Shown here: positions 34,203 to 46,628 of the stretch, in pieces
Layout of the letters: the number at the start of each line of letters is the position of its first letter
How positions within the stretch are numbered: position 1 is the first letter of the stretch
Origin: Nematostella vectensis
Taxonomy: Eukaryota; Cnidaria; Anthozoa; Actiniaria; Edwardsiidae
NCBI RefSeq assembly: GCF_932526225.1
Contig: NC_064048.1
Span: 3,673,597-3,737,596, forward strand
Length of the DNA: 64,000 bases
Direction of reading: 5' to 3'
The notes under the pieces: generated by a model
Databases searched by the model: none
Seen by the model: only the letters and a program-made list of their open reading frames with translations
What the model was told of the DNA's origin: nothing
Program-made: the position numbers and the translations under genes

Positions 34203-37200
34203 GCTCTTGGTCTCCCTGTGGTGTGGTACTCCACTGCTAGATATAGATAAAAATAATATGAATCTGACTAAAGAATTTTGATACAGGATAAAAGCAGGCT
34301 ATACGTTTCCCTGTGGTATGGTAGTCCAAGTGCACCTGACTATTGGTTTCCCTGTGGTATGGCACTCCATGTGCACTTGACTATTGGTTTCCCTGTGGTA
34401 TGGTAGTCCAAGTGCACCTGACTATTGGTTTCCCTGTGCTATGATAGTCCAAGTGCACCTGACTATTGGTTTCCCTGTGGTATGGCACTCCATGTGCACC
34501 TGACTATTGGTTTCCCTGTGGTATGGCACTACATGTGCACTTGACTATTGGTTTCCCTGTGGTATGGCACTCCATGTGCACCTGACTATTGGTTTCCCTG
34601 TGGTATGGCACTCCATGTGCACCTGACTATTGGTTTCCCTGTGGTATGGTAGTCCAAGTGCACCTGACTATTGGTTTCCCTGTGCTATGATAGTCCAAGT
34701 GCACCTGACTATTGGTTTCCCTGTGGTATGGCACTCCATGTGCACTTGACTATTGGTTTCCCTGTGGTATGGCACTCCATGTGCACCTGACTATTGGTTT
34801 CCCTGTGGTATGGCACTCCATGTGCACCTGACTATTGGTTTCCCTGTGGTATGGTAGTCCAAGTGCACCTGACTATTGGTTTCCCTGTGGTATGGTAGCC
34901 CAAGTGCTCCTCACTATTGGTTTCCCTGTGGTATGGCACTCCATGTGCACCTGACTATTGGTTTCCCTGTGGTATGGCACTCTATGTGCACCTGACTATT
35001 GGTTTCCCTGTGGTATGGTACTCCATGTGTACCTGACTATTGGTTTCCCTATGTTATGGTATTCCATGTGCACCTGACTATTGGTTTCCCTGTGGTATGC
35101 TACTCCATGTGTACCTGACTATTGGTTTCCCTGTGTTATGATATTCCATGTGCACCTGACTATTGGTTTTCCTGTGGTATGGTACTCCATGTGTACCTGA
35201 CTATTGGTTTCCCTGTGGTATGGCACTCTATGTGCACCTGACTATTGGTTTCCCTGTGGTATGGTACTCCATGTGCACCTGACTATTGGTTTCCCTGTGG
35301 TATGGTATTCCTTGTGCACCTGACTATTGGTTTCCCTGTGGTATGGTACTCCATGTGTACCTGACTATTGGTTTCCCTGTGTTATGGTATTCCATGTGCA
35401 CCTGACTATTGGTTTTCCTGTGGTATGGCACTACATATGTACCTGACTATTGGTTTCCCTGTGGTATGGCACTCCATGTGCACCTGACTATTGGTTTCCC
35501 TGTGGTATGGCACTCCATGTGCACCTGACTATTGGTTTCCCTGTGGTATGGTAGTCCAAGTACACCTGACTATTGGTTTCCCTGTGCTATGATAGTCCAA
35601 GTGCACCTGACTATTGGTTTCCCTGTGGTATGGCACTCCATGTGCACTTGACTATTGGTTTCCCTGTGGTATGGCACTCCATGTGCACCTGACTATTGGT
35701 TTCCCTGTGGTATGGCACTCCATGTGCACCTGACTATTGGTTTTCCTGTGGTATGGTAGTCCAAGTGCACCTGACTATTGGTTTCCCTGTGCTATGATAG
35801 TTCAAGTGCACCTGACTATTGGTTTCCCTGTGGTATGGTAGTCCATGTGCACCTGACTATTGGTTTCCCTGTGGTATGGCACTCCATGTGCACTTGACTA
35901 TTGGTTTCCCTGTGGTATGGCACTCCATGTGCACCTGACTATTGGTTTCCCTGTCGTATGGCACTCCATGTGCACCTGACTATTGGTTTCCCTGTGGTAT
36001 GGTAGTCCAAGTGCACCTGACTATTGGTTTCCCTGTGGTATGGTAGCCCAAGTGCTCCTCACTATTGGTTTCCCTGTGGTATGGCACTCCATGTGCACCT
36101 GACTATTGGTTTCCCTGTGGTATGGCACTCTATGTGCACCTGACTATTGGTTTCCCTGTGGTATGGCACTCTATGTGCACCTGACTATTGGTTTCCCTGT
36201 GGTATGTTACTCCATGTGCACCTGACTATTGGTTTCCCTGTGGTATGGTATTCCTTGTGCACCTGACTATTGGTTTTCCTGTGGTATGGTACTCCATGTG
36301 TACCTGACTATTGGTTTCCCTGTGTTATGGTATTCCATGTGCACCTGACTATTGGTTTTCCTGTGGTATGGTACTACATATGTACCTGACTATTGGTATC
36401 CCTGTGTTATGGTATTCCATGTGCACCTGACTATTGGCTTTCCTGTGGTATGGCACTCCATGTGCACTTGACTATTGGTTTCCCTGTGGTATGGTACTCT
36501 ATGTGTACCTGACTATTCGTTTTCCTGTGTTATGGTATTCCATGTGCACCTGACTATTGGTTTCCCTGTTGTATGGTACTCCATGTGCACCTGACTATTG
36601 GTTTCCCTGTGGTATGGTAGTCCATGTGCACCTGACTATTGGTTTCCGTGTGGTATGGTACTCCATGTGCACCTGACTATTGGTTTCCCTGTGGTATGCT
36701 ACTCCATGTGCACCTGACTATTGGTTTCCCTGTGGTATGTCACTCTATGTGCACCTGACTATTGGTTTCCCTGTGGTATGGTACTCTATGTGTACCTGAC
36801 TATTGGTTTACCTGTGTTATGGTATTCCATGTGCACCTGACTATTGGTTTCCCTGTGGTATGTCACTCTATGTGCACCTGACTATTGGTTTCCCTGTGGT
36901 ATGGTACTCTATGTGTACCTGACTATTGGTTTCCCTGTGGTATGGTACTCCATGTGTACCTGACTATTAGTTTCCCTGTGTTAGGTATTCCATGTGCACC
37001 TGACTATTGGTTTCCGTGTGGTATGATACTCCATGTGTGCCTGACTATTGGTTTCCCTGTGTTATGGTATTCCATGTGCACCTGACTATTGGTTTTCCTG
37101 TGTTATGGTACTCCATGTGTACCTGACTATTGGTTTCCCTGTGTTATGGTATTATATGTGCACCTGACTATTGGTATCCCTGTGTTATGGTATTCCATGT

Positions 37201-38350
37201 GCACCTGACTATTGGTTTTCCTGTGGTATGGCACTCCATGTGCACTTGACTATTGGTTTCCCTGTGGTATGGTACTCTATGTGTACCTGACTATTGGTTT
37301 TCCTGTGTTATGGTATTCCATGTGCACCTGACTATTGGTTTCCCTGTTGTATGGTACTCCATGTGTACCTGACTATTGGTTTCCCTGTGGTATGGTAGTC
37401 CAAGTGCTCCTGACTATTGGTTTCCCTGTGGTATGGCACTCCATGTGCACCTGACTATTGGTTTCCCTGTGGTATGGTACTCCATGTGCACCTGACTATT
37501 GGTTTCCCTGTGGTATGGCACTCTATGTGCACCTGACTATTGGTTTCCCTGTGGTATGGTACTCCATGTGTACCTGACTATTGGTTTCCCTGTGTTATGG
37601 TATTCCATGTGCACCTGACTATTGGTTTCCCTGTGGTATGGTACTCCATGTGTACCTGACTATTGGTTTCCCTGTGTTATGGTATTCCATGTGCACCTGA
37701 CTATTGGTTTCCCTGTGGTATGGTACTCCATGTGTACCTGACTATTAGTTTCCCTGTGTTACGGTATTCCATGTGCACCTGACTATTGGTTTCCGTGTGG
37801 TATGATACTCCATGTGTGCCTGACTATTGGTTTCCCTGTGTTATGGTATTCCATGTGCACCTGACTATTGGTTTTCCTGTGGTATGGTACTCCATGTGTA
37901 CCTGACTATTGGTTTCCCTATGTTATGGTATTCCATGTGCACCTGACTATTGGTTTCCCTGTGGTATGCTACTCCATGTGTACCTGACTATTGGTTTCCC
38001 TGTGTTATGATATTCCATGTGCACCTGACTATTGGTTTTCCTGTGGTATGGTACTCCATGTGTACCTGACTATTGGTTTCCCTGTGGTATGGTAGTCCAA
38101 GTGCACCTGACTATTGGTTTCCCTGTGGTATGGTACTCCATGTGCACCTGACTATTGGTTTCCCTGTGGTATGGTATTCCTTGTGCACCTGACTATTGGT
38201 TTCCCTGTGGTATGGTACTCCATGTGTACCTGACTATTGGTTTCCCTGTGTTATGGTATTCCATGTGCACCTGACTATTGGTTTTCCTGTGGTATGGCAC
38301 TACATATGTACCTGACTATTGGTTTCCCTGTGGTATGGCACTCCATGTGT
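34203..38350. repeat. 41-bp minisatellite, about 99 copies
   Basis: The unit is CTATTGGTTTCCCTGTGGTA followed by TGGcactccatgtgcacctga. The regular array runs 34304-38350, with one diverged copy at 34203-34240. Spacing between successive TATTGG starts is 41 bp (34341, 34382 and so on). Units differ mainly in the GTATGGYA-CTCC/TAGTCC/TATTCC part and the GTGCACC/GTGTACC part. Blocks of variants recur in the same order (for example 34560-34900 and 35460-35800), so there is higher-order duplication. There is no spacer DNA and no conserved frame. Confidence 0.97.
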
Positions 38351-39480
38351 TAGAAATAATAAAATTGGTATAAAATAGAAAATATAATGAGTTGGCAATT
38401 TTGATGTTGTTAAAAGTTTCGAACAGAGTTGTTTTCTAACTATGACATTACACACAAATACAAACAGCTAAAATATGTTAAGTTATGGTTCGGTTTTGTA
38501 GTTGCTATAGCTTAGCACAATCAGTTGTAAATAATTAATTTTAAGAGCCTCTCAAAGAGGCCTTTGTTGGCAATTGTTTACTTAGATGCTAATAAACAAG
38601 TAACTTTCTTTAATTAGGCAGGCGTGCCGAAGCTACTGTTTCTGAACATTTATTTTCACAATATAGAAAAATTAAAAGCCTGTAAAAACAGTCTTTTTTC
38701 GGAAAATGTATCATTTTTTTATTTTTAAAACCTGTAAATAACAATCAAAAGCACTATGGAATAAGAATATTGAACAAATGAAAGAATGGTGTTAACTTGT
38801 CAAAAGAGTACGAGGGCGATTTTCAATAATTAAGAAAATTAAACCATCGAAGATAAAAGAAATTAATATTTTCTTATTTTTTATTTTTATTTAGCCCTTA
38901 GTAAAATTTTCATCTATATGTTTTTTTAAGGTTTCCTAGATCACGAAATGTAACATTAAAATGAAGCAACTCTGGTTGTTTGCATTTAGAGGAATTTTTA
39001 AATTAAAAATCTAATTTCAAAAGGTTATGGGCGTAAAAGTATTAAAAAAATAGTTCTAATCGACATTTGTTTCCCCAGAAACATTGCTGAACAAATAAAA
39101 AACCTTGATAAAGTTCGCTAACATAAACATGTCCATTTTAAAAGTGGCAACGTAAGAAGCAAGAGATTTGGCAAAGAAATTTAAGGCAAGTGTATTCAGG
39201 TCGGTTGAAAAACAAAACCTTTGGTCTCGCATTAGAAATTGAACACCCCATAGTACTTATATTGCGAGACGAGGATCTTTTTTAAGTAGCTCTTTTTGAT
39301 ATTGTTCAAATGATGCCAAATTATTTTTGTAGCGTTTATTAATTACCCTCTTTTTTGCTATAAGAACGTTTTTATTTTCAGTTGATGCTCGGCCGTTTTT
39401 ATGTAGCATTTCAAGTTCGGGAATGTTCTTGTTCTTTTATGATACTATGAATTATTAAAAACGGGAATTACACACAGTGA
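38351..39480. other. No supported gene
   Basis: AT-rich, with no frame or repeat of note beyond homopolymers. Confidence 0.35.
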
Positions 39481-39485
39481 TACTT

Positions 39486-39615
39486 ATTGTTGCCGTTATT
39501 AGGAACACAATAATGATTTTGCATTTTAGAACTCATCTCCTCATGACCTTAGCCTCGATATATTTTTTTTAATGCTATTTAGAATTTGGTGAAGTCTCAG
39601 GCTGGCTATATTTAA
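39486..39615. repeat. Interspersed repeat shared with 56865-57000
   Basis: Shared blocks are GATTTTGCATTTTAGAACTC here and GATTCTGCATTTTAGAACGC there, followed by AGCCTCG and AATTTGGTGAAGTCTCAGGC here against AGTTTGGTGAAAACTCAGGC there. Both copies are in the same orientation. The element class is unknown. Confidence 0.5.
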
Positions 39616-40115
39616 ATACAAATAAATTCAGCAGTGGTATGACCGAGTTTGGAAATAACTTTCCACCCTTGTCTGAACTTAAGCCTTTAGGCTTGAAATC
39701 GGGTTTTTGCAAAAACCGAATAATTCTGAAAAAAATCGACGCAGGGGTATAATAGAAGTGTTCCAAACATGAATGGATGCAATAAAGAGTAAGACATATG
39801 TATTTGGAAGGAGTTTTATTGATAACTTTCTGACCTAATTGATATTCATAAACGATGTCCAAAGCACATGCTAAATAAACAATGCGCTGAGTTGAGTGGG
39901 CTCCCTGTGTTCGCGCCAACACCTTTGGAGCACTTCTCCCTGTAAAATTTGTAACAGCAGCAATATTCTAGCATTTAAACGATTAAAGGCTTTTTACAAC
40001 GGCTAGTAATCTAAGCTTTTCTCAGGGGTGGATCCAGAAGTTTTGTGACCTTATCGCTCGAAGCCTATTTTTCAAATAGCCATTCAACATTGATTTCAAG
40101 TCGTGTTTTCCCAGA

Positions 40116-43100
40116 ATGCAGCTGGCGACATTTTTTGCTCTCGCATTTTTTGTACCGCTGACCTTCGCTGGTGATCACGGGCTTCCAGCCAAGTGTCTCA
40201 AAGAGTATTCGAGTATTGTGAGTCACTATGGAAACAGGAAGGGGCACTGCGCAAGACTTCAGGTATGATCGCCGTACACTTGAATGGGTGTCGGGCTTGT
40301 TATTGGCACCAAAGAGAAGGATCTTTTCGTAACCATCATTACCACAGGGGCATCGTGATTGTTATCAACTTGGCCCAGTCCCCCGCGCAACGTTAGAATG
40401 GGGAATATGTACACATGTAACAACTGCTTATCCATCTCACAAAACAAACTTTCTTATACGTTTTCTTTTTGGTTATTTTATCACAGATGATCCTGAATTG
40501 CTTCAAACCGACGGAGAAGACCGCAGGCGCATCTGGCAAGACCCTAGATGCCATGCGCTACCTGTTCTACCAGGAGGGCGTGTTTGTCAGTAAGCTTGGT
40601 GAATGTAAAGGAATGGAGACCGAGTCGCTCAAAGAAGTTGTCAAGAAAAGCGGTCAGTTTTAGACTTTAAAAGCACATTAGCATACACACATTGGCGCCA
40701 GTCGGAGCCCTGCAGTCTATTGTCGATGAAGTTTAACTGAGGCAAACTGGCTATGCCATGCTGACTAGCCCTAATAAGGACGAAAACAGCTGTCCATGGT
40801 TGCCGAACTGCACGGGTAATAGACTGTGCTAGCGTCCCGTCTTGGCCCGACTGGTGCCACTGTTAATTAAGTCCACTTATTAGTTTTAGAGACTAGTCGA
40901 GTGCGAGAGTGCGCCACTTCGATGTCTTTTTCACATTTTCAAAAAGTACTCGGACCTGGCGCCCGTTTCTCGAAACACCCGAGTATTTTCGGGCCCGAAA
41001 ACTTTTGCGTGTTTTCCTTTGTAAGAACCGCTTTCATGTTAGAACAGTTTGAACTTCCTCTTGGTTCATATTCCAAATGATTACGCTCAATAGGGCCTTT
41101 TTTGAAGTTTTGCTAAACTAAAAAAGTTACCCGAAAATTCTCGGGTGACTCTGAGGTCCCGATAACTTTCTTAATATTTAAGCCATGTGACTTTCGGGCC
41201 CGAGAAGTTCGGGAAAGATCAAAATCTAAAAATCTATAAAAAAATCATCCTTAACTTGAATCTTTGTGGTAAAATACGATGTTTGACGATATTTCAACAC
41301 ATCCAGATACCATAAATTTTACAGGAATTAGCCAGCTTTCCAAATTAAGGAATAGAAACGATTTCGTGCCCGAGATATCTCGGGTGTTTCGAGAAACGAG
41401 CCCCTGGCATTGTGCTGTTATATCAGCAAGAAAGGCTAAGAAGCGTTCAGGATTTAAAGGGAAGCCAGCCTGGAAAAAGAAAGCCGAGAAAAGTGTGCCT
41501 AAATTCGTGTTCGTTGCGGATTCTGATGTTGGTGAAGAGGACGATGAGCCAGAAAAAGGAAACCCGATTTCTGCTTCAAAGAGAAAACTTTCGTACTCTG
41601 AATCAGATGAAGAGAATTCACTCAATGAGGTTGCAAATGCTGAAGGCTATCGTCTCGTTTTTATGGATAGTTTGAGGGATATCGCTCAAAGGATTCATGG
41701 TTTCTCAGGATGCGAAGGTGAGAAATTTAGCTCAAAGTCAAAGCCAGTTCAATTGAATTTAAACCTAAAATATTCGCTTGCTTGTTTAGTTTATGTTTTC
41801 AATCCCTAGATTTTATATATAATGGATGCATACATGTTTCTGCCTTTTACCATTAATTTGTCCATTTGTTGTTTTCAGGAAAAGTATCAGTTGTAGAAGA
41901 TCCATCAAAGTGCTTTGGTTTGTGTAGCAGTCTTTTCATCCAGTGTGATTCCTGCGATCTAAATGAATTCTTCAGCACTGGTAAACATTCGCTATCGGAT
42001 CTTGCTCCAAGGACCATGCAAGGTAGAGACGTTAACAGAAGATCAGTGTTTGCTGCAAATGAAGTTGGCCTAAGGAGAGAGGGAAATAGCAGCCATCTGT
42101 GAAATGTTTGACATGCCACCTCCAGTTGCCCCCACTGCCTGGGCGACACATAATGAGCTACTCTACCAGCAGCACTTTGTTGCGATGAATGAACAATTAG
42201 AGAAAAGCCAGGCTGAAGAAAAAGAACTGTGCAAAAACAATGGCTTGACAGTTACCTCAGTCAGTTTTGATGGCACCTGGGCAAAAAGAGGGTTTACTTC
42301 AAACCATGGTGTTGGCTTTGCAATTTCTACCGAAACTGGGAAAGTACTTGACTATGCGGTAGTGTAAAAAAACTGCAATGCCTGCAATATACAGTCCAAA
42401 AAGCTGTCTGTTGAGGAGTTCGAACAATGGGCTGAAGACCATGAATGCCCTGGTGGCTATGAAGGCTCTAGTCCCAGTATGGAGACCTCATGTGCCAAGA
42501 AAATCTGGAACAATAGCAAGGACACTGGCCTAGAATACAGGTTTATGGTGTCAGATGGTGACTCAAAGGCTTTTGATGAGGTGAGACTGTCTACATTATG
42601 ACAATATGGATAAATCTTCACCTGAATATAAGCAATGGAAAAGCTCTCCAGCTTATAAACGTCATTTAGGCGAATACATGGATGATAAGTCAAACTAGCC
42701 GCAGAGTCATGAAGTTGGACTGTGTTGGACACGTCCAAAAGCGGATGGGCAAAGCCCTGCGTAAAGCCCAAGAGACAAAAGGCAAACTTGCTGATGGCAA
42801 ACCAGTGGGCGGCAGGTCAGGGAGGCTTACAAAGTCTGCAATCGAGAAATTGCTATGGGAATACAATAAGGAATAATGTGAAACAAGGGGTCTTGTTAAC
42901 CGATCAAAGGGCAAAAGCAATCTCAAACATGAAAATGGAGATCATGGCTGGCCTTTACCATAGCTGTAAGTTGCCAGTGAAAGAAAGACTCCAGTTTTGT
43001 CCTGTAAACTCCTGGTGTGCATATAAGAATTTAACCAAGACATTTAAGGAGAAAAAGCACCACCTAGACCCTGTCTTCGTAGACTCTCTCAAGCCTACCT

Positions 43101-45598
43101 ATGTTCGGCTTACCAGTGATGCCCTCTTAGAGAGATGCTTGCCAGGAAATACCCAGAATCCAAATGAGTGCTTGAACTCTCTTGTGTGGCTGAGGTGCCC
43201 CAAGCACAGATGGTTTGGCCGGAAGCGTGTGGAGATGGCAGCAGTCTCTGCTGCTCTGCACTTTAGCTCGGAGGCCACTGCAAAGAACAGAGTGATGGAG
43301 CTAGCTGGCATACCTGCTGGAGCCCAAACTGCAGCAGCAAGTACAAGGAGAGACAAGCAGAGGGTAAAGAGTGCTGAAAAGAGAACTTCTGAGAACTTCA
43401 AAAAGTACAGAAGATCTATTCGCCGTGTGAATGTTCGGGTTGAAGAACGTCGAGTGAATGAGGAGGGAACCACATATGAGGCCGGGGGTTTCTAGACGTG
43501 AAAACAAACATTTAGTAACCATCAAGAAGACTGAGACATCTTATTTTTTAAACAGCAGGCATGAGTAAATCAGATTGTTATCATTTTTTCACAATATTAG
43601 CCTTTTTTGACCATCTTGTGAAGAAATTGCCTATTCTCAAACTTTAAAGTGTTTTTTTTTCTAAGAGGAGGGTTTATATATAATGTCGCGACTGCCCAAT
43701 CTCATATCTTTTAGAGTATTTGGTATTTTTTGCTGAAATTTTCAGGAAATGCTGCTGATATAATTGCCTTTATGATTTTTTGTCAACAATAATTGTGTAA
43801 AATGTGATTTCCTTAAAAAAATCAAAGATTTATAGAAAACAAATCATTCATTATGTAAAGCTATCTTATTTTAACAGAAAACAATAAAAATATGCTGAAA
43901 AGCATACAATGCAGAGTCGTAAATAAGTTGGGCAGCAAGCCACGATGATTATAACGGCTCAAGTTAATTGGTTAATAATTAACTCACCAATAGTTAGATA
44001 TTAATACAATTACGACCAAATGAAAGCCCACTCTTTGATGATTACATACGTATATAACATGCCTTGTTAACTGCTTTGTTGAGTCTGTAACACTTTAACG
44101 AATATTGCACCACATTTTACCCAATTTTGACTGTAATCCCGCCTTGAATGTTATGTTGCAGATTTAGCAAAGAGGCTAAAAGCAAATGGCTTTGTAGGGC
44201 TTGACTCAGTGGGTAAGTCCATGATGAAAAAGTTGTAAATATGTACAACAATGTTACACGTAGGTATGTGGAAAGGTATAGCATAAATCATGTTTGTATT
44301 CTCTCACGTTATTTGGTGGCCGGTAATCAATAAATACATCAAATCTAGTCATATTCCGATCGAACTTTCTGTGTTTGGTTAGAGTTTTGTGACGTAAAAA
44401 GAAACCTAGAACTAAGGACCCATGTTACGTCGAAAAATGTAATAACGGAAATGTTTTTTTGCTATAGACATTTTATTACATTTTGCGTTGAAAGTTATTA
44501 CATTTCCCGCTAAAATATATTGCGTTCATTTTGCGTTTAAAGTCATTACATTTCGCGATATGACTACATTTTGCGTACGTTGGCCCCTGGAACCATCTCC
44601 AGTGCTTACAAACTAGCTCACAAGACTGCAACCTGCGTCAAAGTCCGTCACATGTAAAGTCCGTCACATGTAAAGTCCGTCACATGTGGTGCGACTTGAT
44701 CATGTCTCGCAATGTTTGCGCTATACAAATTCTAAACAGTTTATTTTTCATTTCACTTGCTCCTTTTTGCACGACTACGGCTGCTTGGCTATTACACTTC
44801 TATTTATCTGTTTATTTTGACTGTAAATGCGATTATGCAATAGGGATCACACAATAGTAAGTTTTCAGCCTGGCTAATTTTTCAGGTCTCATTAAGAGTG
44901 TGGTAGTTACATCTAAGCAATTTTTTGTTAACAGATTATGTATGAGACTATGTACTTTTAATTACATAAAATGCATTCTTTTACCTCAAATCTTCCCACA
45001 GCTCTTTGCGACGCGCGCATGGAACCGAGGATAGACGCAGCTTGTCTACAATTTTGACGCCTGACCTCGGTTTCACGCGCGCGTCGCAAAGAGTTCTCGG
45101 AAGATGTGGGGAAGGTAAATCAAATGAGTAAGTACGCAGCTGCTTTGTCTCCTATTATCTTCGTTCTACAAAGGAGTTCTTTTGTCTCTGTTCTTCTCGT
45201 TCTGTGTCGAGGTGCGGATATTGTTCATTTGCCCAATCAAATTGCAACTTGTAAGAGCTGCGTACTGACCCAATCAAATAGCCTTTGAATAAAAGTCGCT
45301 GATCCGCATATGATCCTCCCTATACCACTCTATTCTTTCAGAAACCAGCGAAGATGACAGATGCGCACTGGACGTCCACCGCGCGTGCATCGACAAATAC
45401 CTCCGCCGCGTTATGAGCAACCATGACGTATGCATGGACGCAGACGACTGGGCCAAGTGCTATCACGACGAAAAAGCGCGGGAAAATTGCAACGCAAAGA
45501 TTCTGGAGGATTTCACCGCCATGTTGGACGGGGAGGTTGGGCAGACTGTGATCAATGGCGTCATGGAAATCATGGGCAGGAGCTGCGTAAGCGAGTAA
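40116..45598 (+). CDS. Secreted cysteine-rich protein, family unknown
   Basis: Four exons, 40116-40262, 40487-40652, 44162-44212 and 45342-45598 (phases 0, 1, 1), encode 206 residues. Residues 1-18 (MQLATFFALAFFVPLTFA) are a signal peptide. Ten cysteines at about 27, 45, 54, 89, 129, 137, 152, 161, 171 and 203 suggest five disulfides on a mostly helical, charged core (for example WAKCYHDEKARENC). The same Cys framework is in the minus-strand gene at 22120-24561. The layout loosely recalls nematode T20D4.11-like (DUF19) secreted domains, but that is a guess. Intron 2 (3.5 kb) contains a dead transposon and a MITE; intron 3 has further repeats. The exon 2 donor (GCG|GTCAGT) is non-optimal. A poly(A) signal follows at 45686. 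No effector function should be inferred from the cysteines alone. Confidence 0.75.
40961..41402. mobile_element. MITE, 442 bp, with TIRs and likely CCTGGC target duplication
   Basis: GCCCGTTTCTCGAAACACCC at 40961 is the inverted partner of GGGTGTTTCGAGAAACGAGC ending at 41401. CCTGGC occurs immediately outside both ends (40955-40960 and 41403-41408), consistent with a target-site duplication. The element sits at the 5' edge of the transposase remnant, and the frame at 41279-41404 is element sequence, not transposase. Confidence 0.75.
41409..43495 (+). mobile_element. Degenerate Mutator-like DNA transposon
   Basis: Broken frames at 41409-41717, 41880-42102, 42104-42366, 42367-42590, 42682-42876 and 42880-43495 read in order as one transposase. 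They start with a basic N-terminus, then a catalytic-core-like segment (SFDGTWAKRGFTSNHGVGFA, YRFMVSDGDSKAFDEV), then HVQKRMGKALRK, GGRSGRLTKSAIEKLL, and CLPGNTQNPNECLNSLVW. These phrases match the family often annotated as Mutator-like transposase (DGTWxKRG, DGDSK, HVxKRMG). A probable intron lies at 41718-41879. An in-frame TAA near 42365 and several frame changes make it inactive. Terminal repeats were not located, so the element ends are uncertain. It sits in intron 2 of the Cys-rich gene, same orientation. Confidence 0.8.
44395..44690. repeat. TTACATTTTGCGT-type repeat and 3 x 16-bp repeat
   Basis: From about 44425 to 44575, variants of TTACATTTTGCG and TTACATTTCGCG recur four or five times on either strand. 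At 44640-44688 the unit AAAGTCCGTCACATGT is repeated three times exactly. Both are in intron 3 of the Cys-rich gene. Confidence 0.7.
44981..45118. mobile_element. Foldback element with GC-rich arms
   Basis: TTACCTCAAATCTTCCCACA followed by GCTCTTTGCGACGCGCGCAT on the left is mirrored by ACGCGCGCGTCGCAAAGAG and AGATGTGGGGAAGGTAA on the right. The loop is about 33 bp. It lies in intron 3 of the Cys-rich gene. Confidence 0.7.
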
Positions 45599-45685
45599 TT
45601 TCCCCGCCACTAAAAAGCGCGGGAAAATCATCGAATGGTATTTTTAACGCAGTTGTGGGGATTTGTAATACCAGGGTTGTTACTC

Positions 45686-45691
45686 AATAAA
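45686..45691 (+). terminator. Poly(A) signal AATAAA
   Basis: The hexamer lies 87 bp after the stop at 45598, as expected for the 3' end of the Cys-rich gene. Confidence 0.65.
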
Positions 45692-45784
45692 GGAATTGCT
45701 TGAGAATTTGTCTATCATATTATTACGAGTACCCAGAAGCGACACCCAAGCATTTTAAAGAACAGGCGGTGAAAGGGATAAAAA

Positions 45785-46072
45785 AGGGAAAGGGAAAGGG
45801 GGAAGAGGGAAGGGGGAAGGGGGAAGGGGGAAGGGGGAAGGGGGAAGGGGGAAGGGGGAAGGGGGAAGGGGGAAGGGGGAAGGGGGAAGGGGGAAGGGGG
45901 AAGGGGGAAGGGGGAAGGGGGAAGGGGGAAGGGGGAAGGGGGAAGGGGGAAGGGGGAAGGGGGAAGGGGGAAGGGGGAAGGGGGAAGGGGGAAGGGGGAA
46001 GGGGGAAGGGGGAAGGGGGAAGGGGGAAGGGGGAGGGGGGGAAGGGGGAGGGGGGAAGGGGGATGGGGGAAG
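45785..46072. repeat. (AAGGGGG)n heptanucleotide microsatellite
   Basis: About 37 near-perfect 7-bp units, becoming G-richer at the right end. Runs of five G every seven bases make a strong G-quadruplex candidate. Forward and reverse frames stay open (GKGEGGR and PPSPFPL repeats) but are not genes. Confidence 0.95.
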
Positions 46073-46117
46073 GGTGGTGTATTCGTCTTTTACGTTCACG
46101 ATAATCCCAGAAATATC

Positions 46118-46257
46118 TTTAAGGCTTAGTTCAAACGTCCCATTTTTCATGAGTCGTATTCAATGCAAAGGAATCCAGCTGGTTGTTTCATCTTCATTTG
46201 CATGCATTTGCATTGAATACGGCTCATGGATAATGCATGTGTGAACTAAGCCTAAAG
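46118..46257. mobile_element. MITE-like element with ~50-bp inverted arms
   Basis: CTTTAAGGCTTAGTTCAAAC, then CATGAGTCGTATTCAATGCA, on the left is mirrored by TGCATTGAATACGGCTCATG and GTGTGAACTAAGCCTAAAG on the right. It is non-coding. Confidence 0.75.
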
Positions 46258-46259
46258 CA

Positions 46260-46628
46260 CCAAAAGCGTGTAAACTGAATTTCTTTAGAAAATACAAATA
46301 TTAACACATTATTTATGATGACGTGGCTTTGGTGACCATTCACAACTCCTTAAACATATATTTTATATATACCTTTTAACATTGATTAAATATTTCATCA
46401 TATTATTTAAGTCATACTGTAATTTATATATACCCATAATTTTGCTAAAATAACAATAAGAATATCGATTTAAATAATTTACAAATGTAGCGTTCATTTT
46501 TACCGTATTGCAATCCCAGAAGCAGCAAGAGAAGCAGCATTTCAACAAAGACAACCATGTTAAGACTTGCTACAATACTGCATTCTTCACAAAAGCATTG
46601 TTCGTGCCTTATATCTAACTACACATAG
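46260..46628. other. No supported gene
   Basis: AT-rich intergenic DNA with only short frames. Confidence 0.35.

Noticed and set aside
34203-38350. CRISPR array
   Set aside because: Repeats are contiguous 41-bp units without unique spacers, no cas genes are near, and the host is a eukaryote.
39575-39922. 115-codon minus frame as a gene
   Set aside because: No motif, no signal peptide, and its C-terminal part overlaps an interspersed repeat also found at 56865-57000.
41279-41404. N-terminus of the transposase frame
   Set aside because: This part lies in the MITE (40961-41402), not in the transposon; only sequence after about 41409 is transposase-like.
45700-46150. Gly/Lys/Glu-repeat and Pro/Ser-repeat frames
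   Set aside because: Both are the two strands of an (AAGGGGG)n microsatellite.
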